Of a stretch of 64,000 nt of DNA, positions 33,160-42,380 are shown in pieces. The stretch covers positions 2,301,372 to 2,365,371 of the forward strand of contig CP070643.1 in the NCBI GenBank assembly GCA_020354125.1. Reading direction: 5' to 3'. The translations under genes were made by a program, and so were the position numbers. Source of the DNA: Betaproteobacteria bacterium (GTDB lineage Bacteria; Pseudomonadota; Gammaproteobacteria; Burkholderiales; Eutrophovitaceae). Numbering within the stretch: position 1 is the first letter of the stretch; each line of letters starts with the position of its first letter. Under the pieces are notes generated by a model, which had not been told where the DNA came from, made no database searches, and was given only the letters and a program-made list of their open reading frames with translations.

Positions 33160-33771
33160 TCAGCGCCATTCCAGCGTGCGCTGCCCGCTGGAAGTTGGCG
33201 TCCCCCGCTGCTCAATGCCGTGTTCGCCGGAATCGAGACTTTGTTCCCGGTTCAAGGCAACAGGCAACGGTTGCAGCATGGACACGCCCCAGGCATGTTG
33301 GCCGGGCCACTCGTCCAGATAACGGGTGTCAACGACTTGTGTGACGGTGACAATGAACTGAAAGGCCAGTCCCTTGCCGGCATCCTGATCCTCGCGAGCG
33401 TTGCCGAAGGCCTTTACCAAACCGTTGCTGTCAAACACAAGGGTATATGTTTCGCGCGCAACCCTTGCCGTGCCGTAGGCCAGTTTGAACCAACGCAAGA
33501 ATTTGACATTGGGCGATAAGCCGAGCTGCCGTTCATCAATACGAAAGGACTCGTATTCAAAAGCAAACCCGTCAGGCAGTGCTGAAATGCGTGTGGGTGG
33601 GCCGAGCGTATCAAGGACTTGATGATAGTGCATGTCCACCCCAATTTGCTCTGTAACGGATGGCGATGGGCTCGCACCAATGTGTTTGGTAATCGAAGTG
33701 CACCCGCTCAGTGCACCCAGCATGAGAACCAACACGGTCACATGTAGCTGTCTTACGCTAGTTCTCGCCAT
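33160..33771 (-). CDS. small lipoprotein, BamE/SmpA-like fold suspected
   Basis: This protein has 203 residues, with a lipoprotein signal ending LMLGALSGCTS. The central part, MHYHQVLDTLGPPTRISALPDGFAFEYES, resembles the beginning of BamE/OmlA-type domains (a LGxPxx motif followed by an extended strand). It overlaps the following lipoprotein gene by 14 bp. The C-terminal 50 residues are polar. Its role in the outer membrane is inferred from lipidation only. Confidence 0.8.
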   Translation of the reverse strand: MARTSVRQLHVTVLVLMLGALSGCTSITKHIGASPSPSVTEQIGVDMHYHQVLDTLGPPTRISALPDGFAFEYESFRIDERQLGLSPNVKFLRWFKLAYGTARVARETYTLVFDSNGLVKAFGNAREDQDAGKGLAFQFIVTVTQVVDTRYLDEWPGQHAWGVSMLQPLPVALNREQSLDSGEHGIEQRGTPTSSGQRTLEWR

Positions 33772-34138
33772 GGTCAACTTCGTTCTCTTTGCTGTACGCG
33801 TACTTCAACAACACACCTTGCTTGTCAAAGAAAAAGACAGCGCGATCGTATTCGACTGTTTGTTGCGAGGTATTCCAGAGAATGAAGATGTAGGCTTGCC
33901 CTTTGCTCTTCTCGCGCATGTAGTAGAAAACGGTTTCATCATCCAGGGCAATCATTTGCGATGGCGGGCCCAATGCGCTGATGACATCTTCATCCGTGGT
34001 GCTGCCGACGCTCCATTGCCCGTGATCCGGTTGTCGCCAGATCGCTTCAACGCCCTTGTCGGTCTGCCATGACGTGCATCCGGACGAAAGAACAATCAAA
34101 CCGGTAATAAGGCTCGTGACAAAAAGAGTGTTACGCAT
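33758..34138 (-). CDS. small lipoprotein, same type as its neighbour
   Basis: This 126-residue lipoprotein has signal LITGLIVLSSGCTS. The core TTDEDVISALGPPSQMIALDDETVFYYMRE parallels the LGPP motif of the next gene, and both may share the BamE-like fold. An FNR-like box at 34284-34297 lies 146 bp upstream. No partner is evident. Confidence 0.82.
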   Translation of the reverse strand: MRNTLFVTSLITGLIVLSSGCTSWQTDKGVEAIWRQPDHGQWSVGSTTDEDVISALGPPSQMIALDDETVFYYMREKSKGQAYIFILWNTSQQTVEYDRAVFFFDKQGVLLKYAYSKENEVDHGEN

Positions 34139-34283
34139 ATCCCGGATTTGATCTAATCATGCAGCCAGCCTGATCTCGCTGGGCCGCCGGGTCTGTTGAG
34201 ACCAGACGGACAGACACTGCAAAAACGCCAGACAAGCTCACTGGCACACGATGCCAGACTGACCAATCTGCAGTCGGCGGCTA

Positions 34284-34297
34284 TTGATTCAGATCAG
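34284..34297. promoter_or_regulatory. FNR-type box, one mismatch
   Basis: TTGATTCAGATCAG matches TTGAT-N4-ATCAA at all but the last base. It lies between the DUF3604 copy 2 stop and the lipoprotein pair, all on the minus strand, so it could act on the lipoprotein genes. Confidence 0.45.
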
Positions 34298-34424
34298 CTA
34301 ATTAGGTGATTTCGGGATCAGAGAGCCGGCCGGAAACGTGGCTGACGTGAATCCGCCACGTTTCCATAAATAGATCGGCACGCGATGCGTTGCGGTCACA
34401 CCATAATGTGCCAGCGAACGATTG

Positions 34425-36401
34425 CTACGGTGTATACCAGATCGGTGAGCTGTAGGCGCGTTCCTGAATAGTCGCCGGATTGCCGGTTTCTTTCGGATCG
34501 ATCCCGAGCGCAATCGCGTCGAAAAGGGTGTGCCTCGGTGTCGGGATCTGCAGTACACGCACGTAGTAGAGGGCGCGCACGGCCGGATCAAATTCCGGGT
34601 CAGTCCACACCACGGACAATTGCGGATCACCGATATCGTTGGTGTAGTTACCGGTTTTGAGATCAACCGTGTTGCCGACCGGTTTCACTTTGCCGCCTGA
34701 GCCAATCGTTCGGTCATCCGACACTGCGACGTTGAACACCTTTTCCTGCGGGCTGCCTTCCGCGTCAAGCCAGCCCTTGACCACCTGGACACGGTCGAGA
34801 TTTGCTCCGACCGGATCCTTCATCGCCGAGATCATCAGCGTCGGTGCCTTGCCATCGGGGGCGGCGGTCAAATCACCACCCATGGGCACGCCGTTGCTGT
34901 AACCGGCGTCTGCCATATCTGACGATGCCAGGTCATCCGCCGAGAAATCCCAACCGCCGAACAAGCGCAACTTGATGCGCGGGCCGGTAGTTGCATAGAC
35001 CTCCTTGCGCTTCATGGCGTCGAAAATCGATTCGCGAGAGTTTTCTTCCGCATAGACTGCGACCAGACCGGCGGCACCCATATCCCAGCCGGGTGTACCA
35101 GGAAGGATGTCTTCCTTCTTCGTCTCAGGGGTTGAGTCAATCGCCATCTTGCCGTGGAAGTTGTCTTCCTCGGCCGAAGCCATCGCCGTGTGCGAATCGG
35201 TAGAGCCGATCATGCCGAACTTGTAAGGGTTGGCTCCGATGCGGTCTTCTACCACCATCCCGCGCATCAGCGCGGTACGCGCATAGTCTCCAGCCTTGGC
35301 GACACGCTGCCTGTTCTTGAGTAACAGTTCACGATCCTTTTCGCTCAGTTGCTGCAGGAAACCGTCACTGAACATGTTCGTCGCTTCCGCGCCCTCGACT
35401 GCAATCAGATGATCGTAGGTTTCGTAGTCGGCAAACTCGTCAGTGGGCGAGAGCTTGGGGTGCGTTTCCGAGTCGCCCTTGATCTGGGTCATTTCGACGA
35501 TCGGCTCCCACTTCATGCGGGTTTGCGCGTACTGCGGGGTGATGAGCACGCCATCGCTGTTCTGCAGCGGGAACATCAACCCCTGACTGATGTTGGAGTT
35601 GTGCGGAATGGCTATGAAATTGGCGCCGGTGTTGGCGCTGGTGCTGTCGAGCCACTTCCACAGGTCTTCCGGCCGGTCACTGTCAAGCGAGGTGTAGGGA
35701 ATGAACTGCTTGCCTTTTTCCTTGCCTTCGCGCATCACCACCACACGGTGCAGATTGGCGCCACCCGGCGTTGAGCTCCACTCCCAGCCCATGAACGCGG
35801 TGAACTTGCCCGGCTCGTTGTGGCGATCGGCCGCCGCCATGATTTCGCTCCACACACTTCGGCTGACTTCCTCGTTGCCAAGTTCCGGGTTGACCGGCGT
35901 GACGCCGTTGATCTGGCCGATCAGTTCGCCAAACACCTCGATCGCCTTGCCCTCGGCGAACATTTGCTGGTAACGCTTACCGGTTTCGGTATTGGCAACC
36001 AGCGGATTGCCTTTCAGGATGTTGGGAATCACGCCCATGAACTCGCCGTGGTCAGACACGACGAGGAAATCCAGCGGCGTTTCGATCTGGATTCGCGCCC
36101 GGTGATAGGGATGGATGACTGGCAGCCCTCTCGCGTAGTTGTATGCCGTGTCAGGATCAGCGGTCTGATTGCCCATCAGAAACGCGTCCGGCGAGTAGGA
36201 AGTATGCAGATGAGTGTCACCCCAGTACACATTGCGCGGCGCAGTCGGTTTGGTCGTCATTTGTTCGGCGGCAGGCGCCTGGGTGTCATCCGGCATTGCT
36301 TCTGTTTCGGCCGGCATTTCCTCATCGTCCTTGCCGCATGCGCCAAGCAACGCGGCGAGGAACACACAAGCCAGAAAACGGGAAAGATCCTTGATTGTCA
36401 T
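34425..36401 (-). CDS. DUF3604 lipoprotein, copy 2
   Basis: This protein has about 658 residues and a lipoprotein signal ending LAALLGAC, unlike copy 1, which has an ordinary signal. A Glu/Pro-rich linker precedes the PHP-like motifs WGDTHLHTSYSPDAF, VSDHGEFMG, IPHNSNISQG and GSTDSHTAMAS. The C-terminus ERAYSSPIWYTP matches copy 1. GAGGAG six bases before the ATG supports the start. It follows the HupE-like gene by 25 bp. A metal-dependent hydrolase activity is suspected from the PHP-like residues; the substrate is unknown. Confidence 0.9.
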   Translation of the reverse strand: MTIKDLSRFLACVFLAALLGACGKDDEEMPAETEAMPDDTQAPAAEQMTTKPTAPRNVYWGDTHLHTSYSPDAFLMGNQTADPDTAYNYARGLPVIHPYHRARIQIETPLDFLVVSDHGEFMGVIPNILKGNPLVANTETGKRYQQMFAEGKAIEVFGELIGQINGVTPVNPELGNEEVSRSVWSEIMAAADRHNEPGKFTAFMGWEWSSTPGGANLHRVVVMREGKEKGKQFIPYTSLDSDRPEDLWKWLDSTSANTGANFIAIPHNSNISQGLMFPLQNSDGVLITPQYAQTRMKWEPIVEMTQIKGDSETHPKLSPTDEFADYETYDHLIAVEGAEATNMFSDGFLQQLSEKDRELLLKNRQRVAKAGDYARTALMRGMVVEDRIGANPYKFGMIGSTDSHTAMASAEEDNFHGKMAIDSTPETKKEDILPGTPGWDMGAAGLVAVYAEENSRESIFDAMKRKEVYATTGPRIKLRLFGGWDFSADDLASSDMADAGYSNGVPMGGDLTAAPDGKAPTLMISAMKDPVGANLDRVQVVKGWLDAEGSPQEKVFNVAVSDDRTIGSGGKVKPVGNTVDLKTGNYTNDIGDPQLSVVWTDPEFDPAVRALYYVRVLQIPTPRHTLFDAIALGIDPKETGNPATIQERAYSSPIWYTP

Positions 36402-36426
36402 TGGAATCTCCTCAAATTGATCCCGG

Positions 36427-37428
36427 TCACCAGAAGCCGCTGACGCGCTCGATGACCCACAATGCCGACAAGCCGCCGATGCCATAAGCGGCAACGGGAA
36501 CCGCCCATGGCAAGGGGGCGGTAATAACGCGCTTGACGATATACAGAAAGCCTAACACGGCGAATATGAAAAAAATCTGACCCGCCTCGACGCCGATGTT
36601 GAACATCAGCAGCGCCAGCGGAATCTCCCTCTGCGGCAACCCCACTTCGGTAAGCGCCCCGGCAAAGCCAAAGCCGTGCAGCAGGCCAAAGGTGAATGCC
36701 ACCAGCCACGGCCAACGTTGGGTGATACTTGGGCGCCCTTGACGGACGTGCAGGATTTCGCCGGCAACGAACAGGATGCTCAACGCGATCACTGCTTCGA
36801 CAGGCGCTTGCGGCACGTGCACCCAGCCCAGGGTCGCAGCCGCGAGTGTCAGACTGTGGGCAACAGTAAATGCCGTGATGGTGGCAATCAGCCGGCGCGT
36901 ACCGTCGACGATGAGCAACAGCGCCAGCACGAACAGCAAATGATCGACGCCGCCAAGAATGTGCTCGACACCGAGACGGAAATAGTCTGCACTCACCGCC
37001 CATTTCGACGGAGCCCCCGCCACCGTGAAGGCGATGCTGTTCGGCCGCAGCACCTGTGTGTGGGTAATCTCGTCGGCAAAAGTGATGCGCACCAACACAT
37101 CCGTCAATGTCGTTTGCAGCCCCTCGATTCCGACCTGATGGCCGACCAGTCCCTGTTCACCGCAATCGACGCTCCAGCGTTCAACCATTGCCCCGGGCTG
37201 CGGATAACGGGCGCGCTGGCCCTGCTGCGCGCAATGCTGCGGCAACACCGGCTGCATGGACAGCACCATGTCACCCCGGGCCGGGCGGCGCCACAGAACT
37301 TCGAACAGCCCTGCTTGCACCTCGGAGAGCTCGAGATAGCCGGGGCGTGACTCATGTGCGTGCGCGAGCGTGGCAAACGTTGCCCACAGCGATACCAGAA
37401 ACGCTGCGATCAGCCGGCCGGCGCGCAC
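36427..37428 (-). CDS. HupE/UreJ-like membrane protein with exported N-terminal domain
   Basis: This protein has about 333 residues. A signal peptide ends near LAHAHESRPGYLE. A periplasmic beta domain of about 130 residues follows, then six to seven membrane spans containing the HupE/UreJ signature FRLGVEHILGGVDHLLFVLALLL and LHGFGFAGAL. The His residues in these spans are characteristic of metal-handling members of the family. The start is a GTG nine bases after AGGAGG. A longer frame overlaps the prolyl isomerase gene and is rejected. It lies tightly between that gene and DUF3604 copy 2. Nickel or copper handling is possible but unproven here. Confidence 0.88.
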   Translation of the reverse strand: MRAGRLIAAFLVSLWATFATLAHAHESRPGYLELSEVQAGLFEVLWRRPARGDMVLSMQPVLPQHCAQQGQRARYPQPGAMVERWSVDCGEQGLVGHQVGIEGLQTTLTDVLVRITFADEITHTQVLRPNSIAFTVAGAPSKWAVSADYFRLGVEHILGGVDHLLFVLALLLIVDGTRRLIATITAFTVAHSLTLAAATLGWVHVPQAPVEAVIALSILFVAGEILHVRQGRPSITQRWPWLVAFTFGLLHGFGFAGALTEVGLPQREIPLALLMFNIGVEAGQIFFIFAVLGFLYIVKRVITAPLPWAVPVAAYGIGGLSALWVIERVSGFW

Positions 37429-37432
37429 CTGA

Positions 37433-38296
37433 CTATTCCTCCTGGTCTTGCTGGCCAACAACGCTGATTTCGTAACGCGAGCGCAAACGCTCATAGATGC
37501 GCTTGTCGGCTGCTTGCCTTTGCTCGACCAGCCAGTCATTGGTTACCCGCGAGCGAACCTGATCAAGTTCCGGCTGGCTCGCCTCCTCGCGCGAACCAAT
37601 GTAGACGAGATGCAGTCCGTAAGCCGACGTGACCGGCCCGTGCCATTGCTTTGTTTGGAGCCCGGTCATTTGTTCGGTAAAGGCGCGCCCGAAATCGCGG
37701 GCGATTTCGTCCGTTCGCTTGTCGACATAGACCCGCGGCAACATAAATGGATCGCCCTCGTCGAGCGCCTGCGTCACCCTTGGGCTGGCAGCGCGCAGCC
37801 GTGCCAGCAACGCACGAGCATCTTCTTGCGCCTGCTCGCCGCGCCGGTCAGTGTTGAAGTAGATGTGAGAAAAACTTAGCCGCGGTGGCTCGCGGTAGCG
37901 CTCAGCATTTTCGTCGTAGTAGGCCTGCAGGGTGGTGTCATCGGGCTCGGCAACACCACCGGCATCGCCCATCAGGAACTCCACTTTCTGAGCGAGGCGA
38001 CGGCGCACTATCGTATCGTCCTTTTCCAGACCCAGGGCCAGCGCCTCACGATACAGAACTTCTTCGCGGACCCGGGAATCGATCAGGCTTTGCAGTTCCT
38101 GCGGGTTTGGAGAGCGCTGCCACTGTTTGCGGAATATCGCGACGAGTTGCTCGACGTCCGCGTCGGTGATCTCGATGCGGTCGCCGCTGTCGCGCTGGTC
38201 ATCACTGACCAGCGCGAACAGCAAGAACAGAAGCAAGCCGATTGCGAGGAAATGAACCAGCGGCTCGCGCAACAGGCGATTGACGAATGGCGGCAT
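37433..38296 (-). CDS. membrane-anchored peptidyl-prolyl isomerase, parvulin type
   Basis: This protein has 287 residues. The N-terminus REPLVHFLAIGLLLFLLFALV is a membrane anchor; a helical region (VEQLVAIFRKQW, VREEVLYREALALGLEKDD) follows, and then a PPIC-like rotamase domain from about residue 135 (RLSFSHIYF, WHGPVTSAYGLHLVYI). Such proteins fold exported substrates at the periplasmic face of the membrane. It precedes the HupE-like gene by four bases and forms a cluster with DUF3604 copy 2. Confidence 0.9.
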   Translation of the reverse strand: MPPFVNRLLREPLVHFLAIGLLLFLLFALVSDDQRDSGDRIEITDADVEQLVAIFRKQWQRSPNPQELQSLIDSRVREEVLYREALALGLEKDDTIVRRRLAQKVEFLMGDAGGVAEPDDTTLQAYYDENAERYREPPRLSFSHIYFNTDRRGEQAQEDARALLARLRAASPRVTQALDEGDPFMLPRVYVDKRTDEIARDFGRAFTEQMTGLQTKQWHGPVTSAYGLHLVYIGSREEASQPELDQVRSRVTNDWLVEQRQAADKRIYERLRSRYEISVVGQQDQEE

Positions 38297-38339
38297 GCGT
38301 TGCCGTCGTTATGCTTGGGAAGCCGCCGTCACATCGAAA

Positions 38340-38897
38340 CTACTGCTTGATCATCTCCATCGCCAGCGCTTCGGTCACCTGCAAACCAACAACGTCGCCG
38401 ACCATCAGATTCTCGAAACGCTGCACCGTTTCGCTGACCACGAACTCGCGTAAATTGCCCGCCGGGCCGCGCACGATGATGGTTCGGGAAGCATAGTCAA
38501 TCGCGACGATCTTTCCCGAAATCTGCACTACACGCACCATCACACCACCGGGCGTCGCACCCTTGGGCGCCAGTTGCATGGCTTCACCGACACCCGCACT
38601 GGGTTCTTCGCCGGGTGAGAGCAAGCCCACTGCAACGGCTTGGGCAAATCGTACGCGGAACTTGTCGCCGGGCTGAATCTGATACAGGTTCTGCGATTCG
38701 TCCGGGACCTTGATAATCACCCGCTCGCCGTCAGGGTCTTCTACCGTCACCGTCCGGTTCACATGATGCACGCCGCGCACGGTGACAACGGTTTCAACTT
38801 CCTCGGTAAACACGACCTGGGGTTCGCTTTGCGCAAAAGACTGCACGCCGAACAGCAGCATCGCAGTAGCGCCGAGCAGGGTAAGAAACTTTTTCAT
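38340..38897 (-). CDS. exported protein of unknown function
   Basis: This 185-residue protein has signal peptide TLLGATAMLLFGVQSFAQ. The rest is beta-rich with repeated VV- and VR-type strands (ETVVTVRGVHHVNRTVTVEDPDG, FRVRFAQAVAVGLL, GKIVAIDYASRTIIVRGPAG), suggesting OB-like or beta-barrel domains. AGGAGA five bases before the ATG supports the start. It is the first gene of the cluster that continues with the prolyl isomerase, HupE-like and DUF3604 genes. Confidence 0.85.
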   Translation of the reverse strand: MKKFLTLLGATAMLLFGVQSFAQSEPQVVFTEEVETVVTVRGVHHVNRTVTVEDPDGERVIIKVPDESQNLYQIQPGDKFRVRFAQAVAVGLLSPGEEPSAGVGEAMQLAPKGATPGGVMVRVVQISGKIVAIDYASRTIIVRGPAGNLREFVVSETVQRFENLMVGDVVGLQVTEALAMEMIKQ

Positions 38898-39216
38898 TGA
38901 TTATCTCCTGAGATTATTTTGACTCTCGCAGCCAGACGGTCAGGCTGCAGAGCAGCGGAAAATAACACAGAATCGATTACAGATCGGCTAACAGGCTGTT
39001 GAAAAACTACTGCGCGACCATGATCCGAGCTTGCGCGGTGCTCGCCCGCCTTCGGCGGTCCGGCCTGGCGATCATAGTCGCCAGGCGCTGCAACCGGGCG
39101 CGGCAGTGCCGCGCCACATCCCGCTCTCGCCCTCATGTACTCCCTCTGTACACTCCGGTTCCTGCGCTCCGGGCGCACCCGGCTGAGGGCCGCTCGCGAC
39201 GTTTTTCAACAGCCTG
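38898..39216. other. gap occupied mostly by a MITE-like element
   Basis: The stretch between the exported-protein start and the RND permease stop holds a short unique segment (38898-38988) with the likely promoter of the DUF3604 cluster. The rest is the MITE-like element described separately. No gene is seen. Confidence 0.75.
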
Positions 39217-39219
39217 TTA
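38989..39219. mobile_element. MITE-like element with 19-bp terminal inverted repeats
   Basis: TAACAGGCTGTTGAAAAAC at 38989-39007 is repeated in perfect inverted form at 39201-39219, enclosing 193 bp with no open gene. The outermost TA on each side fits a TA target duplication as in IS630/Tc1-type MITEs. The interior is rich in small inverted segments. The right end supplies or abuts the TAA stop of the RND permease. A transposase is not present. Confidence 0.72.
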
Positions 39220-42200
39220 AGGCTTGGCCGGGATTGGCTTGCCCATAGCCGATAACAGGCGCGAACGCCAGCCAAGGACTTCCACCAGTAACGACGGCAG
39301 GAAGACCAGCGTCACTATGGTCGCGAAGAACAAACCGAACAAGACGATCGCCCCCACGCCTCGGTACAACTCGGTGCCAGCGCCGGGGATGAAAACCAGC
39401 GGGGCAAGGCCGCATATGGTGGTAATACTCGACATCAGAATCGGTCGCAGGCGCGTTTCGACCGCTTCGCGAACCGCGGCGATCGGCTCCAGCCCGAGGT
39501 CCCGCACGTTGTGCACAGCCCGGTCCACCAGCAGGATCGGGTTGTTGACCACGGTTCCAACCAGAATCAGAAAACCGAGCATGGTAATCATGTCGAAGGA
39601 CTGACTGATGGCCGCGAAGCCAACCGCCGGCAGCCATCCGCCGACCGCATTGAGCAGCCACAGACCGACGATTCCGCCGGCGATGCCGAGGGGCACCGTA
39701 GTCATGATCGCCAGTGGATAACCCCAATGAGTGAATACCGCCACCAGCAACAGGTAGCAAAGCAGTACCGCGACGGCGTAATTGCCCGACAAGGCTTGCC
39801 GTGTTGCGGTCAGCCGATCGCTGGCTCCGGAAATATCCATGGTGACACCATCCGGAACCATCCCCTGCGCTTTCAAATGATCTATTAGCTGCGTCTGGAC
39901 AATTTCGACCCCGGATTCAAGCGGTACCGAGCGCGGCGGGATAACATTCAGTGTCACCGTGCGGCGGCTGTCGACCCGACGCAGCGTATTGGTATGTACC
40001 GTTTCCCTCAAATCGACGATCGCGCCGACCGGCAGCACCGTTCCTGCGGGCGTGTAGACGGGCAAAGACGCGATGTCGGCAAGTTCCTCTGCCGGTTGTG
40101 TGGTCGTATACATGAACATATCGACCTTGTCGTCTGCCAGGAAGAACTCGTCGATGTAAGCGCCGTCGGTGAGCCCGGCGACCGCAATTCCGACTTCGCG
40201 CGCGGTCATGCCCAGTTCCGCCGCACGCTCCCAGCGCGGACGCAGCTCGAGCATTGGCTGACCGAGTGTCAGGATGGGCGGATCCGGACGAACTTGCGGG
40301 CCTTCAAAGATTTCCTGAGCGCGCCGATACGCGACGATCACAACATCATAGAGTGACTCGAGATCGGCGCCAGTGATATCGACATTGACGCTGCGTGTAC
40401 CGCCATCATTACTCGAGATAATCGACCCGCGTGAGGAGAACGAGCGCATACCCGGGTAGTCGGCAAAGCGCTGGTCGATCGCGCTCATCAGCGCATTGAT
40501 GTGCTTCGGGTCCTTGGTCTCGGCAATCACGCGCAGGTATTGCGGCCGTACCGTAGCAACAAAGTAAGCCAACGCAGGAATCTCACCGTTAGCCCCGGTG
40601 AACTCTTTGGATTCACGATCGAGATACGGCAAGAACTCTTCATTGACTTCCTCGGCGATCTGCCGCATCTCATCGAGGTTGTAACCCGTCGGTGCAATCA
40701 TCAGCGAGAAAGTCTTCGCCTCTTCACCTTCGGGCAGATACTCCGCCGGTGGTGTGAGCATCATGATGATCGCCACCGTGGCCGCGACAATGCCGGTCAG
40801 GCACACAATGCGTCGCGGGCGCGTGCTGACAAGCCAGGTAATGAGGTCAACCAGTCGCGACTTGCTCAGGTCACGAGAACGCATGCCATTCTTTCCGAAC
40901 GACAGTCGCGCACTCAACGACGGCACGACCGTCACCGCGACAAACATCGACACCAGAATCGACGCTGCAATCGCAACGGCGACATCGGAATAAAGCTGTC
41001 CGGCTTCGAGATCGAGAAACCAGACTGGCGTAAAGACAAGAACGGTTGTCAACGTCGAGGCGAGCACGGCGGGCCACACGCGCCGCACACCGGCAAGAGC
41101 CGCCTCCATGCGCCCAAGACCTTTGCTGCGTTCACGCACAATGCTTTCCAGCACGACGATGCTGTTGTCCAGCGTCATGCCGATTGCAAACGCCACGCCG
41201 GCAAGCGAAATGACATTGATGGTCCTTCCCGCAAGCAACAGACCGAGAAACGCCGAGATGGTACAAATCGGGACGCCAATAACGCCAACCAGAGTCGCCG
41301 AGAACGAGCGCAGGAAAATGAACATCACGCCGGTCGCCAAAAGCGCACCGATCATCAGGTTGGTCCAGACATTCTTGATCGACGCCTGGACGTAACGGAC
41401 GTCGTCGGTGGTCAACTCCATTTCCATCCCGGCCGGCTCGAGCACTTCACGACTGAGCTGTTCAGCCACCGGCATGATGGCGTTCTTGATGGCGATGACG
41501 TTGGAACCGGTTTCGCGGCGAATTGAAGCAAAAATAACCGGTTCGCCGTTGACAAATGCATGGGAACGGATTTCGTAATGATGAAGCCTGACCCGCGCAA
41601 CATCCTTGAGGCGGATAATGGCGTCGTCGCGAGAAGCGATGACCAGTTCTTCCATTTCCCCAACATCCTGAAAGCGCCCGACCGTACGCAGCAGATAACG
41701 GCGCTTGCCGCTGTTCAGGTCGCCACCGGAGATGTCGATATTGCGCTCGCGAATCGCGGCACGAAGCTGGCTCAGTGTGATACCACGCTCGGCGAGCCGA
41801 CCCGGATCAACAAAAATCTGCACCTGCCGCTCCGCACCACCGAACATGCCGACGTCAGACACACCCGGAACACGCTCGAGCCTGACCTTGACGTTATCCT
41901 CAACGAAGTCGCGCATCAGGTTCATGTCCACACCCTGCGGATTGCCCGGCAGCGGTGAAATGCGGAAATACATGAACGAGTTGGCCGAGAACGACGTCGC
42001 GTACAAGCGCGGCTCGTTGACGTTTTCGGGATAGGCCGGTACGCGTGTGAGCGCATTATTGACGCGTATCAGCGCGTCGTTGAGGTCAATACCAAACGGA
42101 AACTCGAGGGCAATGGTTGCCTGGCCCATTGTCGCTGTGGAGACCATCCGCTCCACGCCACTGACGCTGCGCAGGTACTCTTCCTGCTCGATGAGAATCT

Positions 42201-42378
42201 CTTTCTCGATGTCCTGCGGTGTTGCGCCCGGCCACGAGGTAATCACCGAAATGACCCGAATCTCGAGATCCGGAATCATCTGGATCGGCACACGCATTAC
42301 GGCCATGATTCCGAACACGCAAACGATCAACACACCGATGGCGAGCAAGGTACCGTGTTTGATCGCGCCTTCGAGCAT
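39217..42378 (-). CDS. RND efflux permease, HAE type
   Basis: This 1053-residue inner-membrane pump has 12 predicted spans and two large periplasmic loops. It begins EGAIKHGTLLAIGVLIVCVFG and has PGATPQDIEKEI, the TM4 region IGMTLDNSIVVLESIVRER with an Asp-Asn pair instead of Asp-Asp, and the second-half GTVVNNPILLVDRAVHN. RND pumps export drugs, solvents or other small molecules using proton influx. The adaptor gene is two bases upstream; no outer-membrane channel gene is nearby. Its stop codon lies in the end of the MITE-like element. Confidence 0.94.
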   Translation of the reverse strand: MLEGAIKHGTLLAIGVLIVCVFGIMAVMRVPIQMIPDLEIRVISVITSWPGATPQDIEKEILIEQEEYLRSVSGVERMVSTATMGQATIALEFPFGIDLNDALIRVNNALTRVPAYPENVNEPRLYATSFSANSFMYFRISPLPGNPQGVDMNLMRDFVEDNVKVRLERVPGVSDVGMFGGAERQVQIFVDPGRLAERGITLSQLRAAIRERNIDISGGDLNSGKRRYLLRTVGRFQDVGEMEELVIASRDDAIIRLKDVARVRLHHYEIRSHAFVNGEPVIFASIRRETGSNVIAIKNAIMPVAEQLSREVLEPAGMEMELTTDDVRYVQASIKNVWTNLMIGALLATGVMFIFLRSFSATLVGVIGVPICTISAFLGLLLAGRTINVISLAGVAFAIGMTLDNSIVVLESIVRERSKGLGRMEAALAGVRRVWPAVLASTLTTVLVFTPVWFLDLEAGQLYSDVAVAIAASILVSMFVAVTVVPSLSARLSFGKNGMRSRDLSKSRLVDLITWLVSTRPRRIVCLTGIVAATVAIIMMLTPPAEYLPEGEEAKTFSLMIAPTGYNLDEMRQIAEEVNEEFLPYLDRESKEFTGANGEIPALAYFVATVRPQYLRVIAETKDPKHINALMSAIDQRFADYPGMRSFSSRGSIISSNDGGTRSVNVDITGADLESLYDVVIVAYRRAQEIFEGPQVRPDPPILTLGQPMLELRPRWERAAELGMTAREVGIAVAGLTDGAYIDEFFLADDKVDMFMYTTTQPAEELADIASLPVYTPAGTVLPVGAIVDLRETVHTNTLRRVDSRRTVTLNVIPPRSVPLESGVEIVQTQLIDHLKAQGMVPDGVTMDISGASDRLTATRQALSGNYAVAVLLCYLLLVAVFTHWGYPLAIMTTVPLGIAGGIVGLWLLNAVGGWLPAVGFAAISQSFDMITMLGFLILVGTVVNNPILLVDRAVHNVRDLGLEPIAAVREAVETRLRPILMSSITTICGLAPLVFIPGAGTELYRGVGAIVLFGLFFATIVTLVFLPSLLVEVLGWRSRLLSAMGKPIPAKP

Positions 42379-42380
42379 GG

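Noticed and set aside
39217..42378. Loss of the proton-relay aspartate pair in the RND pump (Asp-Asn instead of Asp-Asp)
   Set aside because: The Asp-Asn form is common in another branch of HAE-type pumps, so it is not a defect.
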